DNA of 11,472 nt from Bacteroidota bacterium (GCA_013203755.1 JABMPI010000116.1:1-11472); one strand, 5' to 3'. Counted from the first letter of the stretch, positions 1-7,419 are shown. Notes: generated from the letters alone by a model not told the origin. A program made the numbers and translations.

Positions 1-206
1 AATTTATGCTCCATGCGTTAAGAAATCCATATAAAATATTACTATTTTGTGGGAAACTTATTGTTTTGAGCATAAGCTCCCGCAATGCGGGTTTAGTTCA
101 ACACGACAATATAAATCAACAGGCGGAATAGAGCAAAATTGAACTAATGAACTATAAACAAATGTATCTGCGATTAGAAAGGGTAGTGCTTTTAAGCGCC
201 AGCCAC

Positions 207-270
207 TGAACTTGCAACAAAAAAGTGGACAATCAGTTAAGTCATGCCGCAATTTTTTGTTGCAAGTTCA
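207..270. repeat. 18-bp perfect inverted repeat with 28-nt loop
   Basis: TGAACTTGCAACAAAAAA at 207-224 is matched perfectly in reverse complement by 253-270. Each arm carries a six-base A or T run on the loop side, so on either strand the transcript would form a long hairpin. The 3' arm ends in AGTTCAACACG, which also occurs at 95-105. It could be a remnant of an insertion element or a transcription terminator; nothing visible decides between these. Confidence 0.7.
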
Positions 271-466
271 ACACGGGGCGGGATGGTAAAATCTAGAAAA
301 TGATAACACAACCCGACTGCATTTTACTTAACCGTCAAGCGGTTTCATCTAAATACACTGCTCTTATTCATCTTTTTAAAATTATATTTATTAAGAAGGT
401 ATCAAGTCGCAAAACTTAAGTAGTCCAAACTATAAAATGTCGTATTTCAACAATTCCCGTTTATTG

Positions 467-553
467 ACTCACCCCTTCGTCAGCCAGTTGGCTGTCTCTT
501 CCCCTCTCTTCGCGAAGAGAGGGGCAACGTCCGCAAGCGGACGTGGGGTGAGT
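467..553. repeat. cloverleaf-like multi-arm inverted repeat
   Basis: An outer 9-bp stem (ACTCACCCC at 467-475 with GGGGTGAGT at 545-553) encloses three hairpins. They are CAGCCA/TGGCTG at 481-494, a perfect 24-bp palindrome at 501-524 (CCCCTCTCTTCG and its complement), and ACGTCCGC-AA-GCGGACGT at 527-544. The element is GC-rich in an AT-rich surround, as expected of a dispersed intergenic repeat (REP or MITE-like). It sits 76 bp beyond the stop of the minus-strand glycoside hydrolase gene, so it may also end or stabilise that transcript. Other copies would be outside this window. Confidence 0.75.
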
Positions 554-628
554 GAATTATTAGATGCGACAATTTATTATTCCTTGTACTTATTACCTGA
601 ATCAAGAATATTTTACCGGTTTATAATT

Positions 629-2890
629 TTACTTCAAATAATTTTTAATATCCTTTTTGCGATTGGCCGGAGTAACTATTAATCCGGTTAGTTTTCCATT
701 ATTCAATTTCCCTTCAATTGTTGTATTCCGGGGTGCATGAATTTTAAAATTAACATCCCATTTATCTGGCCAGGCCGGAAACAGCAGAATTTTATCGCCA
801 TCGGTTTGAATCAACATATTTTGCAGTGTACGCATATTTACTCCACCATGATCCTGGTCTGGTACCCAGTCGTAGTTAGGTCCCCAGAAAGCGGGGAAAC
901 GGCTTCCTCTATGTTTTGTATTGAAATTATTGAGTACGATATTCGATGCCTCGTCCGTTAATCCAAGCAGAGCAGCCTGAATTCCATCTTGCTGCCACCC
1001 ATTAACCGCTTTATGCACGCGTGCTTTGTAGCTATTTATACCTATTTCAATATCTGGTTTCCCAACACCAAATTGCCGATATGGAAACACAGCATACATT
1101 TCAGGATTCTCCTGATTGCGCTTTGGCCCCAAAACTTCGGCAGGTAGTAACACTTTTTTCCCTTTCACATCCGCAATTGGTAATTTGGGTAGTTCTGTTT
1201 GTATTTTTTTAGCGAGTTGTTTTAACTCTTTTCCCATAAGCTTTTCGTCAAGCCGCAGCAATTTGTTACAAATTTGCTTTAATCCTGCTATTTCGGGCAT
1301 GGGATTTAAAGTTCCTTCCCAATAGGTTTCAAGTGCCTGAGCCGGATCGAACTTTATTTTTCCGTTATCGTCCCTTTTGTAATGTAAGTTATAAAAAGTA
1401 AGAATTTCCTTTGCAAAAGGAAGCAGTGTATTCTTTAAAAAAGAGTCGTCGCCGGTGAATGCGTGGTAATCCAACATCATATCTATTAGTTCAATTGCCC
1501 CCTGCCACTCGTAACGGATATACATATTATCTGAAAGCCCATTCGGTTTCCCTTCCCGGTCCCAACCATAATTTTCGTTGTTCCACGTTCCCCAGAAATA
1601 CATGGTTTCAGGATACATGGCACCTTTGTGCTTATAATATTTTTCTGACCTGAATTTCGCCAATGGCAATGCTTTCATATACATTTCGAAAAGCGGTTTC
1701 ATTAATTCAAAATCGCCGCTGTATAACATTGCCCAGTATGGCAATCGGGTATTTTGCCACCAGTAACATGCTCCCCAATCGCGATAATCGGCATCAAAAC
1801 CAAAGGTTTGTTTAACAGGTCTGGGTACATCTACCGTAAAAATAGATCCGTTAAATTTGATGGGCACATTTCCTCTTCCTGCACAGGCATTCATATAACG
1901 CTGTAATAAATAACCTCGGGTCATGTTATACACATCCTCTGATTTATTCGAGGATTCAACAAAAATGTAATGGTTTTTCCAGAAAGTTTGCCACCAGTTT
2001 ACATGTTCTTTTTTCCGTTGTTCTAAACTATTTTGTTCAATACTTTTAACCGTTTCCAGTAACACTGAATTCCAAATTTCGGCACTCTCTGTTTGCGCTG
2101 TATATGGGAAAATAGTTATTTCAATCTCTTTCGATTCTTTTTTTGAAATCAGTTTTTTATCCGATTCTTTTACCAAGCCATTTCCATGAACGTAAGCTCC
2201 AAAAGTTCTATCTTTCAGAGGATCTTTCAGGTTATCAGCAAACTCACTCAATGCCTGCACTTCAATTGTTTTTCCCCAAATAGACCGCTTGTTTCGGTGG
2301 TACCAAATTAAACCATCGCCAACCGATCCTACAACATCGGGTTCTACAAAAATTGGATCAGGAGAACCACCCAAACCATACGCCGAAGTGGCTTCGACTT
2401 TCGATAATTCTCTGCGATTATTCCTCCAACCCTCATAAATAACCTCTATTTTAACCGGAACAGAACTTTGTCCTTCGAGAGATATTACGGGGTTATTGGC
2501 ATCTATCCAAAAATTCAGATTAATATTCTGATTCTCCTTTTGCGCGGTAATCTTTATAGTGCCAGACTCCAGATCCAACTCCTGAATAAAATCAGCATCT
2601 TTCAGAATATTTGGGGTGAAGCGAACTTTTAATTTCCCTATTTTTAGTAAACGTCCGTTTTCACTAAAAGCATCTGTTTTACTAATGTAGAAATGAATTT
2701 CACCCTCAGGGGTAATCCATAAATTAACACCAATATCTCCATTCCCAATTGGCATTGATCCCCAGGAATCCGCACTTGGTGACTCCCATTTAACATTGTA
2801 CTTTTCAAGCTGAGCATTTACATTCTTTGATATGGGTAGAGTGAAGATAATAAGGATTGCTGCAAGAAATCTAATTTTTAATTTAGCCAT
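629..2890 (-). CDS. exported DUF5703/GH95-like glycoside hydrolase
   Basis: This 753-residue protein starts with a cleavable signal peptide (hydrophobic about residues 7-20, likely cleavage after NVNA at 26), so it probably acts in the periplasm. The N-terminal beta-rich part (about 30-265, containing PIGNGDIG at 47-54) resembles DUF5703 domains. The middle (about 320-640) looks like the all-alpha barrel of GH95-type enzymes, with aromatic-rich motifs DADYRDWGACYWWQNTR (366-382) and ALETYWEG (519-526), whose Glu521 is a candidate acid catalyst. The C-terminal segment (LLFPAWPDKWD, 702-712) is the usual small beta domain of this clan. The length is normal and the frame intact. It is the last gene of a minus-strand run, 253 bp after a sulfatase gene, which suggests degradation of a sulfated glycan. 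GH95 enzymes are typically alpha-L-fucosidases or galactosidases, but the DUF5703 branch has, to my knowledge, no assigned substrate, so specificity is open. Confidence 0.82.
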   Translation of the reverse strand: MAKLKIRFLAAILIIFTLPISKNVNAQLEKYNVKWESPSADSWGSMPIGNGDIGVNLWITPEGEIHFYISKTDAFSENGRLLKIGKLKVRFTPNILKDADFIQELDLESGTIKITAQKENQNINLNFWIDANNPVISLEGQSSVPVKIEVIYEGWRNNRRELSKVEATSAYGLGGSPDPIFVEPDVVGSVGDGLIWYHRNKRSIWGKTIEVQALSEFADNLKDPLKDRTFGAYVHGNGLVKESDKKLISKKESKEIEITIFPYTAQTESAEIWNSVLLETVKSIEQNSLEQRKKEHVNWWQTFWKNHYIFVESSNKSEDVYNMTRGYLLQRYMNACAGRGNVPIKFNGSIFTVDVPRPVKQTFGFDADYRDWGACYWWQNTRLPYWAMLYSGDFELMKPLFEMYMKALPLAKFRSEKYYKHKGAMYPETMYFWGTWNNENYGWDREGKPNGLSDNMYIRYEWQGAIELIDMMLDYHAFTGDDSFLKNTLLPFAKEILTFYNLHYKRDDNGKIKFDPAQALETYWEGTLNPMPEIAGLKQICNKLLRLDEKLMGKELKQLAKKIQTELPKLPIADVKGKKVLLPAEVLGPKRNQENPEMYAVFPYRQFGVGKPDIEIGINSYKARVHKAVNGWQQDGIQAALLGLTDEASNIVLNNFNTKHRGSRFPAFWGPNYDWVPDQDHGGVNMRTLQNMLIQTDGDKILLFPAWPDKWDVNFKIHAPRNTTIEGKLNNGKLTGLIVTPANRKKDIKNYLK

Positions 2891-2973
2891 AATATGTTTT
2901 TATTTTCCAATTCGAAATTAACAAGCAAACAACAAGTAATAAAATATAACCATAATTTCTCATAACTTTTTTT

Positions 2974-3073
2974 CTTAGTGAAACTTAATCCAAACTCTGT
3001 GAAACTTTGTGAAACAACTATTACACAGAGTTTCACAAAGATGACACAAAGGAACACAAAGGAACACAAAGGA
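2974..3073. repeat. inverted array of 10-bp CTTTGTG-type repeats
   Basis: The left half has head-to-tail units AAACTCTGTG (2992-3001) and AAACTTTGTG (3002-3011), with a weaker CTTAGTG at 2974-2980. The right half has the complements CACAGAGTTT (3024-3033) and CACAAAG (3034-3040), then three exact copies of ACACAAAGGA (3044-3073). Two alternative perfect hairpins are possible: 2992-3001 with 3024-3033, and 3005-3015 with 3030-3040. The array lies in the 253-bp gap between sulfatase and glycoside hydrolase, inside what may be one transcript. Translation through it yields a spurious Cys/Phe/Val-rich peptide. Confidence 0.8.
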
Positions 3074-3143
3074 AAGAAGGTCAATATTTAAATCCCTGTG
3101 CGCATACTCATTCAGAACATTAATTTGTTACAAAAATTTATAT

Positions 3144-4715
3144 TTACTCTTTTTTGCTTTTTGCTAAATCATCCATCAAACGATAAAATGCTCCATCGAT
3201 ATCACGTTTGCCTGTTTCAGCATTTACATTTTTCAGGAAATTGTTTAATTCAGTTTCCAACTCTTTTGCAATTTCCGGATGTTTGTCAATAAGGTTAGTC
3301 GTTTCACCCAAATCGTCTGCAAGATTAAACAGTTCAACTTTGGGTGTATTTTTATATTTCGATTCTTTTGACCAGTACTTTAATAGTTTGTAATTGTCTT
3401 TTCTGATCGCACTTCTCGGAGGACGGTGCGATGCCTGGTGATAAATCAGATACTCGCTTTTTCGTTCTACATTTTCAATGTTTTCATTATGAAGAAGGGG
3501 AACCATACTACCCCCGTCAATTGCGTCTGTCATTTCTACATTTCCACCTGCCAATTCTGTAAAAGTGGGTAGAAAATCAAGTCCGGTTACCGGAGTTCTG
3601 CTAATTCTATTTGCTTTAATTCCGGGGCCGGCTGCCATAAACGGAACGCGCAAACCACCTTCATAAAAAGAGTGTTTTCCATCTCGCAGAGGAATATTTC
3701 GGTTATGCTGGGTGGAATAATAGGCATTAGTCAATTCTTTGTTTTCGCCGATAACTGCAATTTGATTTAGAGATAAACGTCCGCCATTGTCTCCCATTAA
3801 AAAAATGTAAGTATTGTCTTCAATACCCTGTTCTTTTACGTAATCCATAATCATTCCCACACCAGTATCGAGGTCTTTTAACATGGCTGCAAACTCAGGG
3901 TTTGTATGACGTTCACCCTGTTTTTTATTTTTGAAATATTCGTAAGTTTCTTTTTGCGAAACCAAAGAAAGGTGGGCTGCATAATGCGAAAGCTGTACAT
4001 AAAACGGTTTTCCCTCTTTAATACTCTCAGTCATAAAATCTTTTGCACGACTTGTAATTCCAAAAATGTCTTTGGCATTTTTATCATCCCAGTGCCCACT
4101 TGGTTTCCCCCCCCTTTTTGCCTTTGTAGGATTTCCAATATTATTTTTTTTCATATATTCATCGGCAGCTTTCGTATAATCTTTTACATTCAAAAATCCA
4201 TCGCCAAATATTTCTCCACCACCGTTTGAAGTCATTCCATCGTCGTAATCGAAACCAGCATCTTTTGGAACCATTGCAATGTGCCATTTACCAAAGTGGG
4301 CTGTTTTATAATCGGGATTTGCCTTTTTTATCGCTCGCGGAATAGTTAACCAATCGGCAGTTTTTTTATACCAGTCTGCATCTTTGTTATAAATATGTCG
4401 TGCTCCATTTTGGCCAAACATCAAACTGTTTCGGCTTGGCGAACAAATTGGATTCGGCGCGTACCCTTCAACGAATAAAACTCCCGATTCAGCGAGCCTG
4501 TCCATATTGGGCGTTTCAAAAAAATCGCTTTTCGATTCAGGAATATTTGGGTCAGCCCGGTGCGAAGTGTGTGTCCATCCCTGATCGTCGGTGAGGATGA
4601 AAATTATGTTGGGACTTTTCTTTTGTTTTGTTTCTGTTTTTGAAGCTGTTCCTCCTGTACATGAGATTAAAAACAGAAGCACTGCTACCGCTATTATTTG
4701 GTTCATCTTTTTCAT
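3144..4715 (-). CDS. lipoprotein sulfatase, family S1 (formylglycine-dependent)
   Basis: The enzyme should hydrolyse sulfate esters on a carbohydrate, acting as a membrane-anchored lipoprotein: residues 5-18 are hydrophobic and LISC (16-19) is a good lipobox. The S1 family signature is complete. The TDDQG block gives metal ligands Asp43 and Asp44, CSPSR at 91-95 supplies Cys91 for conversion to formylglycine, and HFGKWH (140-145), HYAAH (244-248), GDNGG (308-312) and RDGKHSFYEGGLRVP (344-358, Lys347) provide the other active-site residues. Its length of 523 residues is usual for the family. The ATG at 4713-4715 is right because it places the signal peptide correctly. A run of eight G on the coding strand (4107-4114) encodes RGG and could be slippage-prone. 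Neighbouring genes on the same strand are a glycoside hydrolase and a second sulfatase, pointing to a sulfated polysaccharide. The S1 subfamily and exact substrate cannot be fixed by eye. Confidence 0.93.
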   Translation of the reverse strand: MKKMNQIIAVAVLLFLISCTGGTASKTETKQKKSPNIIFILTDDQGWTHTSHRADPNIPESKSDFFETPNMDRLAESGVLFVEGYAPNPICSPSRNSLMFGQNGARHIYNKDADWYKKTADWLTIPRAIKKANPDYKTAHFGKWHIAMVPKDAGFDYDDGMTSNGGGEIFGDGFLNVKDYTKAADEYMKKNNIGNPTKAKRGGKPSGHWDDKNAKDIFGITSRAKDFMTESIKEGKPFYVQLSHYAAHLSLVSQKETYEYFKNKKQGERHTNPEFAAMLKDLDTGVGMIMDYVKEQGIEDNTYIFLMGDNGGRLSLNQIAVIGENKELTNAYYSTQHNRNIPLRDGKHSFYEGGLRVPFMAAGPGIKANRISRTPVTGLDFLPTFTELAGGNVEMTDAIDGGSMVPLLHNENIENVERKSEYLIYHQASHRPPRSAIRKDNYKLLKYWSKESKYKNTPKVELFNLADDLGETTNLIDKHPEIAKELETELNNFLKNVNAETGKRDIDGAFYRLMDDLAKSKKE

Positions 4716-4772
4716 ACTTGTTTATTTATTAAATTATTTACTTTCAATATTTTTTTATTCCTGTTTGCAACA

Positions 4773-4805
4773 GATTGCTTCGGTCGTTCCCGATATTCAT
4801 CGGGA
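4773..4805 (+). repeat. partial copy of the AGATTGCTTCGG repeat plus short hairpin
   Basis: AGATTGCTTCGGTCGT (4773-4788) matches the first 16 bases of the half-unit at 4900. Homology then stops and is replaced by a perfect 7-bp hairpin, TCCCGAT-ATTC-ATCGGGA (4788-4805). The junction looks like a repeat that was truncated or invaded by a second repeat type. Confidence 0.6.
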
Positions 4806-4899
4806 CAGGCCGTGTCTCAATTACACTTAAATTTTCATTTTTCCCCAATCTTTCCTTCACACAACTACGTTCTTTCTATGTACGTGGTGATCTGCCCAC

Positions 4900-5044
4900 A
4901 GATTGCTTCGGTCGTCGTGCCTCCTCCATCGCAATGACGAGCCATGGCTTTCGCAGGAGATCAGTCTGGTGGCGAAGCCGCCAGCCTGATCTCCCAAATT
5001 GCCTTTAAGTACCGTCATTGCGAGGAGGTACGACGAAGCAATCT
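4900..5044. repeat. 145-bp fold-back element with CGTCATTGCGAGG ends (MITE/REP-like)
   Basis: The two ends are inverted copies of one half-unit: 4900-4939 begins AGATTGCTTCGG and ends CAATGACG, while 5013-5044 reads CGTCATTGCGAGGAGG through to GAAGCAATCT. Between them sits a long hairpin at 4956-4994, in which GGAGATCAG, CTGG and GGC pair with GCC, CCAG and CTGATCTCC around a GAA loop, with only two single mismatches. A 10-bp palindrome AGCCATGGCT lies at 4940-4949. Repeats with CGTCATTGCGAGG ends are common intergenic elements in several bacterial groups. No transposase gene is inside, so any mobility would need a partner enzyme elsewhere. On the minus strand it lies beyond the Nim-type gene and may act as its terminator. 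Confidence 0.8.
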
Positions 5045-5125
5045 ATCTGTTTTTTACACTTAATTCAATTTAGTTAAAAGTAATTATTTGTTATTTCAAT
5101 TCTATTTCAATCAAATTTTTCATTC

Positions 5126-5593
5126 TTACGACTGCTTTCCACTTACACTCGTTATATTCAATTTTAAAATTACAACCCTGTTAACCAGCTTGTCAGAATA
5201 TGTGTTTTCCATTTTTCCGTGCTGGTTCATTATCACATCTAATCCTTTTCCCTTTTCATCAAAATCGGTAATTATTTCAATATCCCCAGTGCCAATTACA
5301 GAACGATATTTGGTAGTCCAGTTACAAGAAACTTCATCTTCCAATATCTGATACGACTCTTCAATTTCAAAACATGCTTTATTGTTTTTTCGAATCAAAT
5401 CGATTTTCTTTCCTTCGCCTGCACAATGAATGTAGAGTGCATTATTTTTATATCCATAATTTAAAGGAATTACATATGGATATTCTTCATCAAACAACCC
5501 AATTCTACATACAATTGATTCTGATAGTATTTTATTTATTATGTTTTCGTCTTCTATTTTTCTTTCCGTTCTTCTCATATACCTATTTTTCAT
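5126..5593 (-). CDS. NimA-like / pyridoxamine 5'-phosphate oxidase-family flavin protein
   Basis: This small cytoplasmic protein (155 residues) resembles the split-barrel, FMN-binding PNPOx superfamily and especially the Nim group, whose best-known members are linked to 5-nitroimidazole resistance. Supporting features are the N-terminal MRRTER segment (from Met6), YPYVIPLNYGY (38-48) and the signature YIHCAGEGKK (54-63), whose His56 aligns with the conserved Nim histidine. CNWTTKYRSVIGTG follows in the second half of the barrel. Two starts are possible: Met1 overlaps the upstream sulfatase gene by 11 bp, and Met6 (ATG at 5576-5578) begins 4 bp after its stop with AGGT just upstream. Met6 fits the usual Nim N-terminus better. 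Either arrangement implies translational coupling to the sulfatase. Most Nim-like proteins have unknown physiological roles, so drug resistance should not be assumed. Confidence 0.82.
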   Translation of the reverse strand: MKNRYMRRTERKIEDENIINKILSESIVCRIGLFDEEYPYVIPLNYGYKNNALYIHCAGEGKKIDLIRKNNKACFEIEESYQILEDEVSCNWTTKYRSVIGTGDIEIITDFDEKGKGLDVIMNQHGKMENTYSDKLVNRVVILKLNITSVSGKQS

Positions 5594-7043
5594 TCGCTTT
5601 ATTATAACTTCCTTTCACATGTGGAATAGCATTCTTCGGAACAAAGACTTTCAGTTTGTTTTTCACTTCTACATAATTAGGGTCGTTTGCAACATTTGTC
5701 CATTCTTCGGGGTCTTTTGAATGATCGTACAACTCCTCTTGTCCTCCTCCATAAGAAATATACCGAAATTGTTTATCGCGCACAGAATGAAAATTTGGAG
5801 TTAAACTTGATATTGCAGGAACTACTCTTTTGGTTTTAGGGTTCTCCAGTTGAGGAACTAAACTTTGCCCATCTAAACCCTCAACTTGTGGCAAACCACA
5901 TAATTCAATTAAAGTTGGGTAAACATCAATTAAACTAACCGGTTGGGCACATCTGCTGTTTGTAGCTTTATTTGGTGCATAAATAATAAGCGGCACACGT
6001 GTTACCTCTTCCCACAAGGTTGCCTTGCGCCAGTGTTCTTTTTCGCCCAAATGCCAGCCATGATCGCTCCAAAGTACTATTATTGTATTATCGGCATACG
6101 GACTATTTTCCAGCGCCTCCAGCAACCTTCCAAATTGTGCATCGGCATAAGAAACAGATGCCAGATAAGCCTGAACGGCATCGTCCCACAAACCTGCTTT
6201 TTTAATTCCTTCATGTTCTTTGTTTTCACTGTTGTTCAAATCATCGTCCTTGGTAAAGTTAGTAATGGAGTAGGCAATATTTCTACCTGACAGAGGAATA
6301 TCATCCATATCGTTGTCTTTTACTAAAGGCAGTTTGATTTCTTCTAAAGGATGTTGATCGAAATATTTTTGCGGATTAAACAAGGGAATGTGTGGGCGAA
6401 ATATTCCACAGGCAAGGAAAAATGGTTTATCGTGTTTACGGTTTATTCGCTCCGCAATCCACTCCACCGATTTCCCATCGAATGTCAACGAATCGGGCGA
6501 ATTGAAAGGCCCCCACATTATATTTTCGCTGAAGTTGGTAATATTTTCTGGTTCTGGGTTTTCACGATTACCAATTATATCTTTACCATTGTGCTTCCCA
6601 ACATATTCATGCCAATCGTCAGCCTCGTAATAAAACTTATGAAGAATTTTCCCGGCACCGGCAACAAAGTAACCATTCTCTTTGAAATGTTTATTTAGCG
6701 TTTGTTTATTTTTATAAAGATCAAGCGGCGTGTCGGTATTTTTGTAAATCCCTGTTGTTGATGGCCGCAATCCAGTAATCATTGATGCTCTGGAAGGGCA
6801 ACACATGGTTCCGGCACAGTGTGCATTCGTAAACAGCACTCCTTTTTCTGCCAGGCGGTTGATGTTTGGAGTGTACGTTTGTGGATGACCAAACAGGCAG
6901 CCCTGCCAATCGTTAAGGTCATCGAAGGCAACGAAGAGAACGTTTGGCTGTTGTTTTTCTTTAGCCACAGAGCAGATCGCAATCAGACCAAAACCCACTA
7001 TTAATAAAATAGTTTTAAAAAATATGTTGTTTCTCCTTTTCAT
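5583..7043 (-). CDS. periplasmic sulfatase, iduronate-2-sulfatase-like (family S1)
   Basis: This 486-residue enzyme belongs to the formylglycine sulfatases and most resembles the iduronate-2-sulfatase group (S1_7 in SulfAtlas, from memory), which in marine Bacteroidota includes enzymes for algal sulfated glycans. The first 28 residues form a signal peptide. Cys24 is not in a good lipobox because Ile23 precedes it, so a soluble periplasmic enzyme is likely. Catalytic motifs are FDDLNDW (40-46, Asp41 and Asp42), CCPSR (81-85, with Cys81 as formylglycine precursor), GKILH (131-135), FRPHIP (215-220) and SDHGWHLGEKEHWRK (326-340). All expected residues are present and the frame is intact. It is the first gene of the minus-strand run, followed at once by the Nim-type gene. 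Its signal-peptide and motif layout differ from the second sulfatase, suggesting different sulfate positions or different steps. Confidence 0.93.
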   Translation of the reverse strand: MKRRNNIFFKTILLIVGFGLIAICSVAKEKQQPNVLFVAFDDLNDWQGCLFGHPQTYTPNINRLAEKGVLFTNAHCAGTMCCPSRASMITGLRPSTTGIYKNTDTPLDLYKNKQTLNKHFKENGYFVAGAGKILHKFYYEADDWHEYVGKHNGKDIIGNRENPEPENITNFSENIMWGPFNSPDSLTFDGKSVEWIAERINRKHDKPFFLACGIFRPHIPLFNPQKYFDQHPLEEIKLPLVKDNDMDDIPLSGRNIAYSITNFTKDDDLNNSENKEHEGIKKAGLWDDAVQAYLASVSYADAQFGRLLEALENSPYADNTIIVLWSDHGWHLGEKEHWRKATLWEEVTRVPLIIYAPNKATNSRCAQPVSLIDVYPTLIELCGLPQVEGLDGQSLVPQLENPKTKRVVPAISSLTPNFHSVRDKQFRYISYGGGQEELYDHSKDPEEWTNVANDPNYVEVKNKLKVFVPKNAIPHVKGSYNKANEK

Positions 7044-7354
7044 CTTTTAATGTTTTACTTAAATATTTATCTCATTTTCTACTGGAGGTTAAATTATCTA
7101 TTGTGCCTTAAATCAATACCTTCTGTCATTTGAAACAGATTGCTTCGGTTGTCGTTCCTCCGCCCTCGCAATGACGAGTTATGGTTTGTGGAGGGATTAG
7201 GTTGGTAAATATAGTAGGAAATCAGATTTATTCCGCACTTAAGGGCAACATTAATCTCGTGTAAAACAACTACGTTTCCAACCGTACAAAACAGGACAGG
7301 CTGTATGAAAAAAATATACATTATCACTTGCCGTTTGATAAATCAGACGAATTT
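7044..7354. other. divergent intergenic region, mostly decayed repeat
   Basis: This spacer separates the minus-strand sulfatase start from the plus-strand M48 gene and contains no credible coding frame. It holds one decayed repeat copy (7137-7205). It also shares two short strings with the 4.8-kb gap: ACAACTACGTT (7266 region and 4861 region) and GGACAGGC followed by C/T-GT (7292 region and 4802 region), suggesting that both gaps carry debris of the same elements. A promoter for the sulfatase operon should lie in the first 100 bp, but only weak TAATTTAA-like matches are seen on the minus strand. Confidence 0.5.
7137..7205 (+). repeat. decayed single half-unit of the AGATTGCTTCGG repeat
   Basis: Positions 7137-7176 match the 4900-4939 half-unit from AGATTGCTTCGG through CCTCC to CGCAATGACG. 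Similarity continues weakly to about 7205 (GAGTTATGGTTT against GAGCCATGGCTT, then GGAGGGATTAGGTTGG against the hairpin arm). Most changes in the tail are C to T or G to A, and the opposite inverted arm is missing. It is therefore an old, half-deleted copy in the same orientation as the left half of the 4900 element. Confidence 0.7.
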
Positions 7355-7362
7355 TAAATTTG
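7334..7362 (+). promoter_or_regulatory. Bacteroidota-type promoter for the M48 gene
   Basis: TAAATTTG at 7355-7362 is an exact match to the Bacteroidota -7 consensus TAnnTTTG, with TTTG at 7334-7337 as the -33 box, 17 bases apart. Transcription would start near 7368, giving a leader of about 50 bases before the ATG at 7420. This also argues against an earlier ATG near 7360-7381, which would lie in or at the promoter. Confidence 0.65.
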
Positions 7363-7419
7363 CATTTTGTTATAACTATTATGTTATTAATTTTGACAGC
7401 CATAAAAAACCACAATAAA

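Larger units (their letters stand above)
1..628. other. gene-free left flank with structured repeats
   Basis: No reading frame here looks like a real protein; the few 60-80 codon frames are cysteine- or proline-rich and cross inverted repeats. The stretch holds a short hairpin at 79-91 (CCCGC/GCGGG), an 18-bp inverted repeat at 207-270, an 11-bp direct repeat (AGTTCAACACG at 95-105 and 265-275) and a cloverleaf-like element at 467-553. It lies downstream of the glycoside hydrolase gene, so it probably includes the 3' end of that transcript. What lies further left cannot be seen. Confidence 0.6.
4716..5125. other. 410-bp repeat-filled gap between Nim-type gene and sulfatase
   Basis: No protein gene is supported here. 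The gap contains a partial repeat copy (4773-4805) and a complete fold-back element (4900-5044). The AT-rich 60 bp next to the sulfatase start (4716-4770) should carry its promoter or leader, but I see only a weak TAATTTAA-like -7 candidate on the minus strand and no convincing -33 box. Confidence 0.6.

Noticed and set aside
58..252. 64-codon minus-strand frame in the left flank
   Set aside because: It crosses one arm of the inverted repeat at 207-270, is cysteine-rich and resembles no protein known to me.
437..682. 81-codon plus-strand frame
   Set aside because: It runs through the cloverleaf element and overlaps the 3' end of the hydrolase gene on the other strand.
2974..3073. CRISPR array
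   Set aside because: Units are 10 bp, contiguous and without spacers; this is a tandem and inverted repeat, not CRISPR.
2878..3084. 68-codon minus-strand frame upstream of the glycoside hydrolase
   Set aside because: It translates the CTTTGTG repeat array into a Cys/Phe/Val-rich string and has no family resemblance.
7360..7419. Longer N-terminus for the M48 protein
   Set aside because: The upstream start codons fall inside or at the -7 promoter box and predicted transcript start, and the family-like N-terminus begins at 7420.
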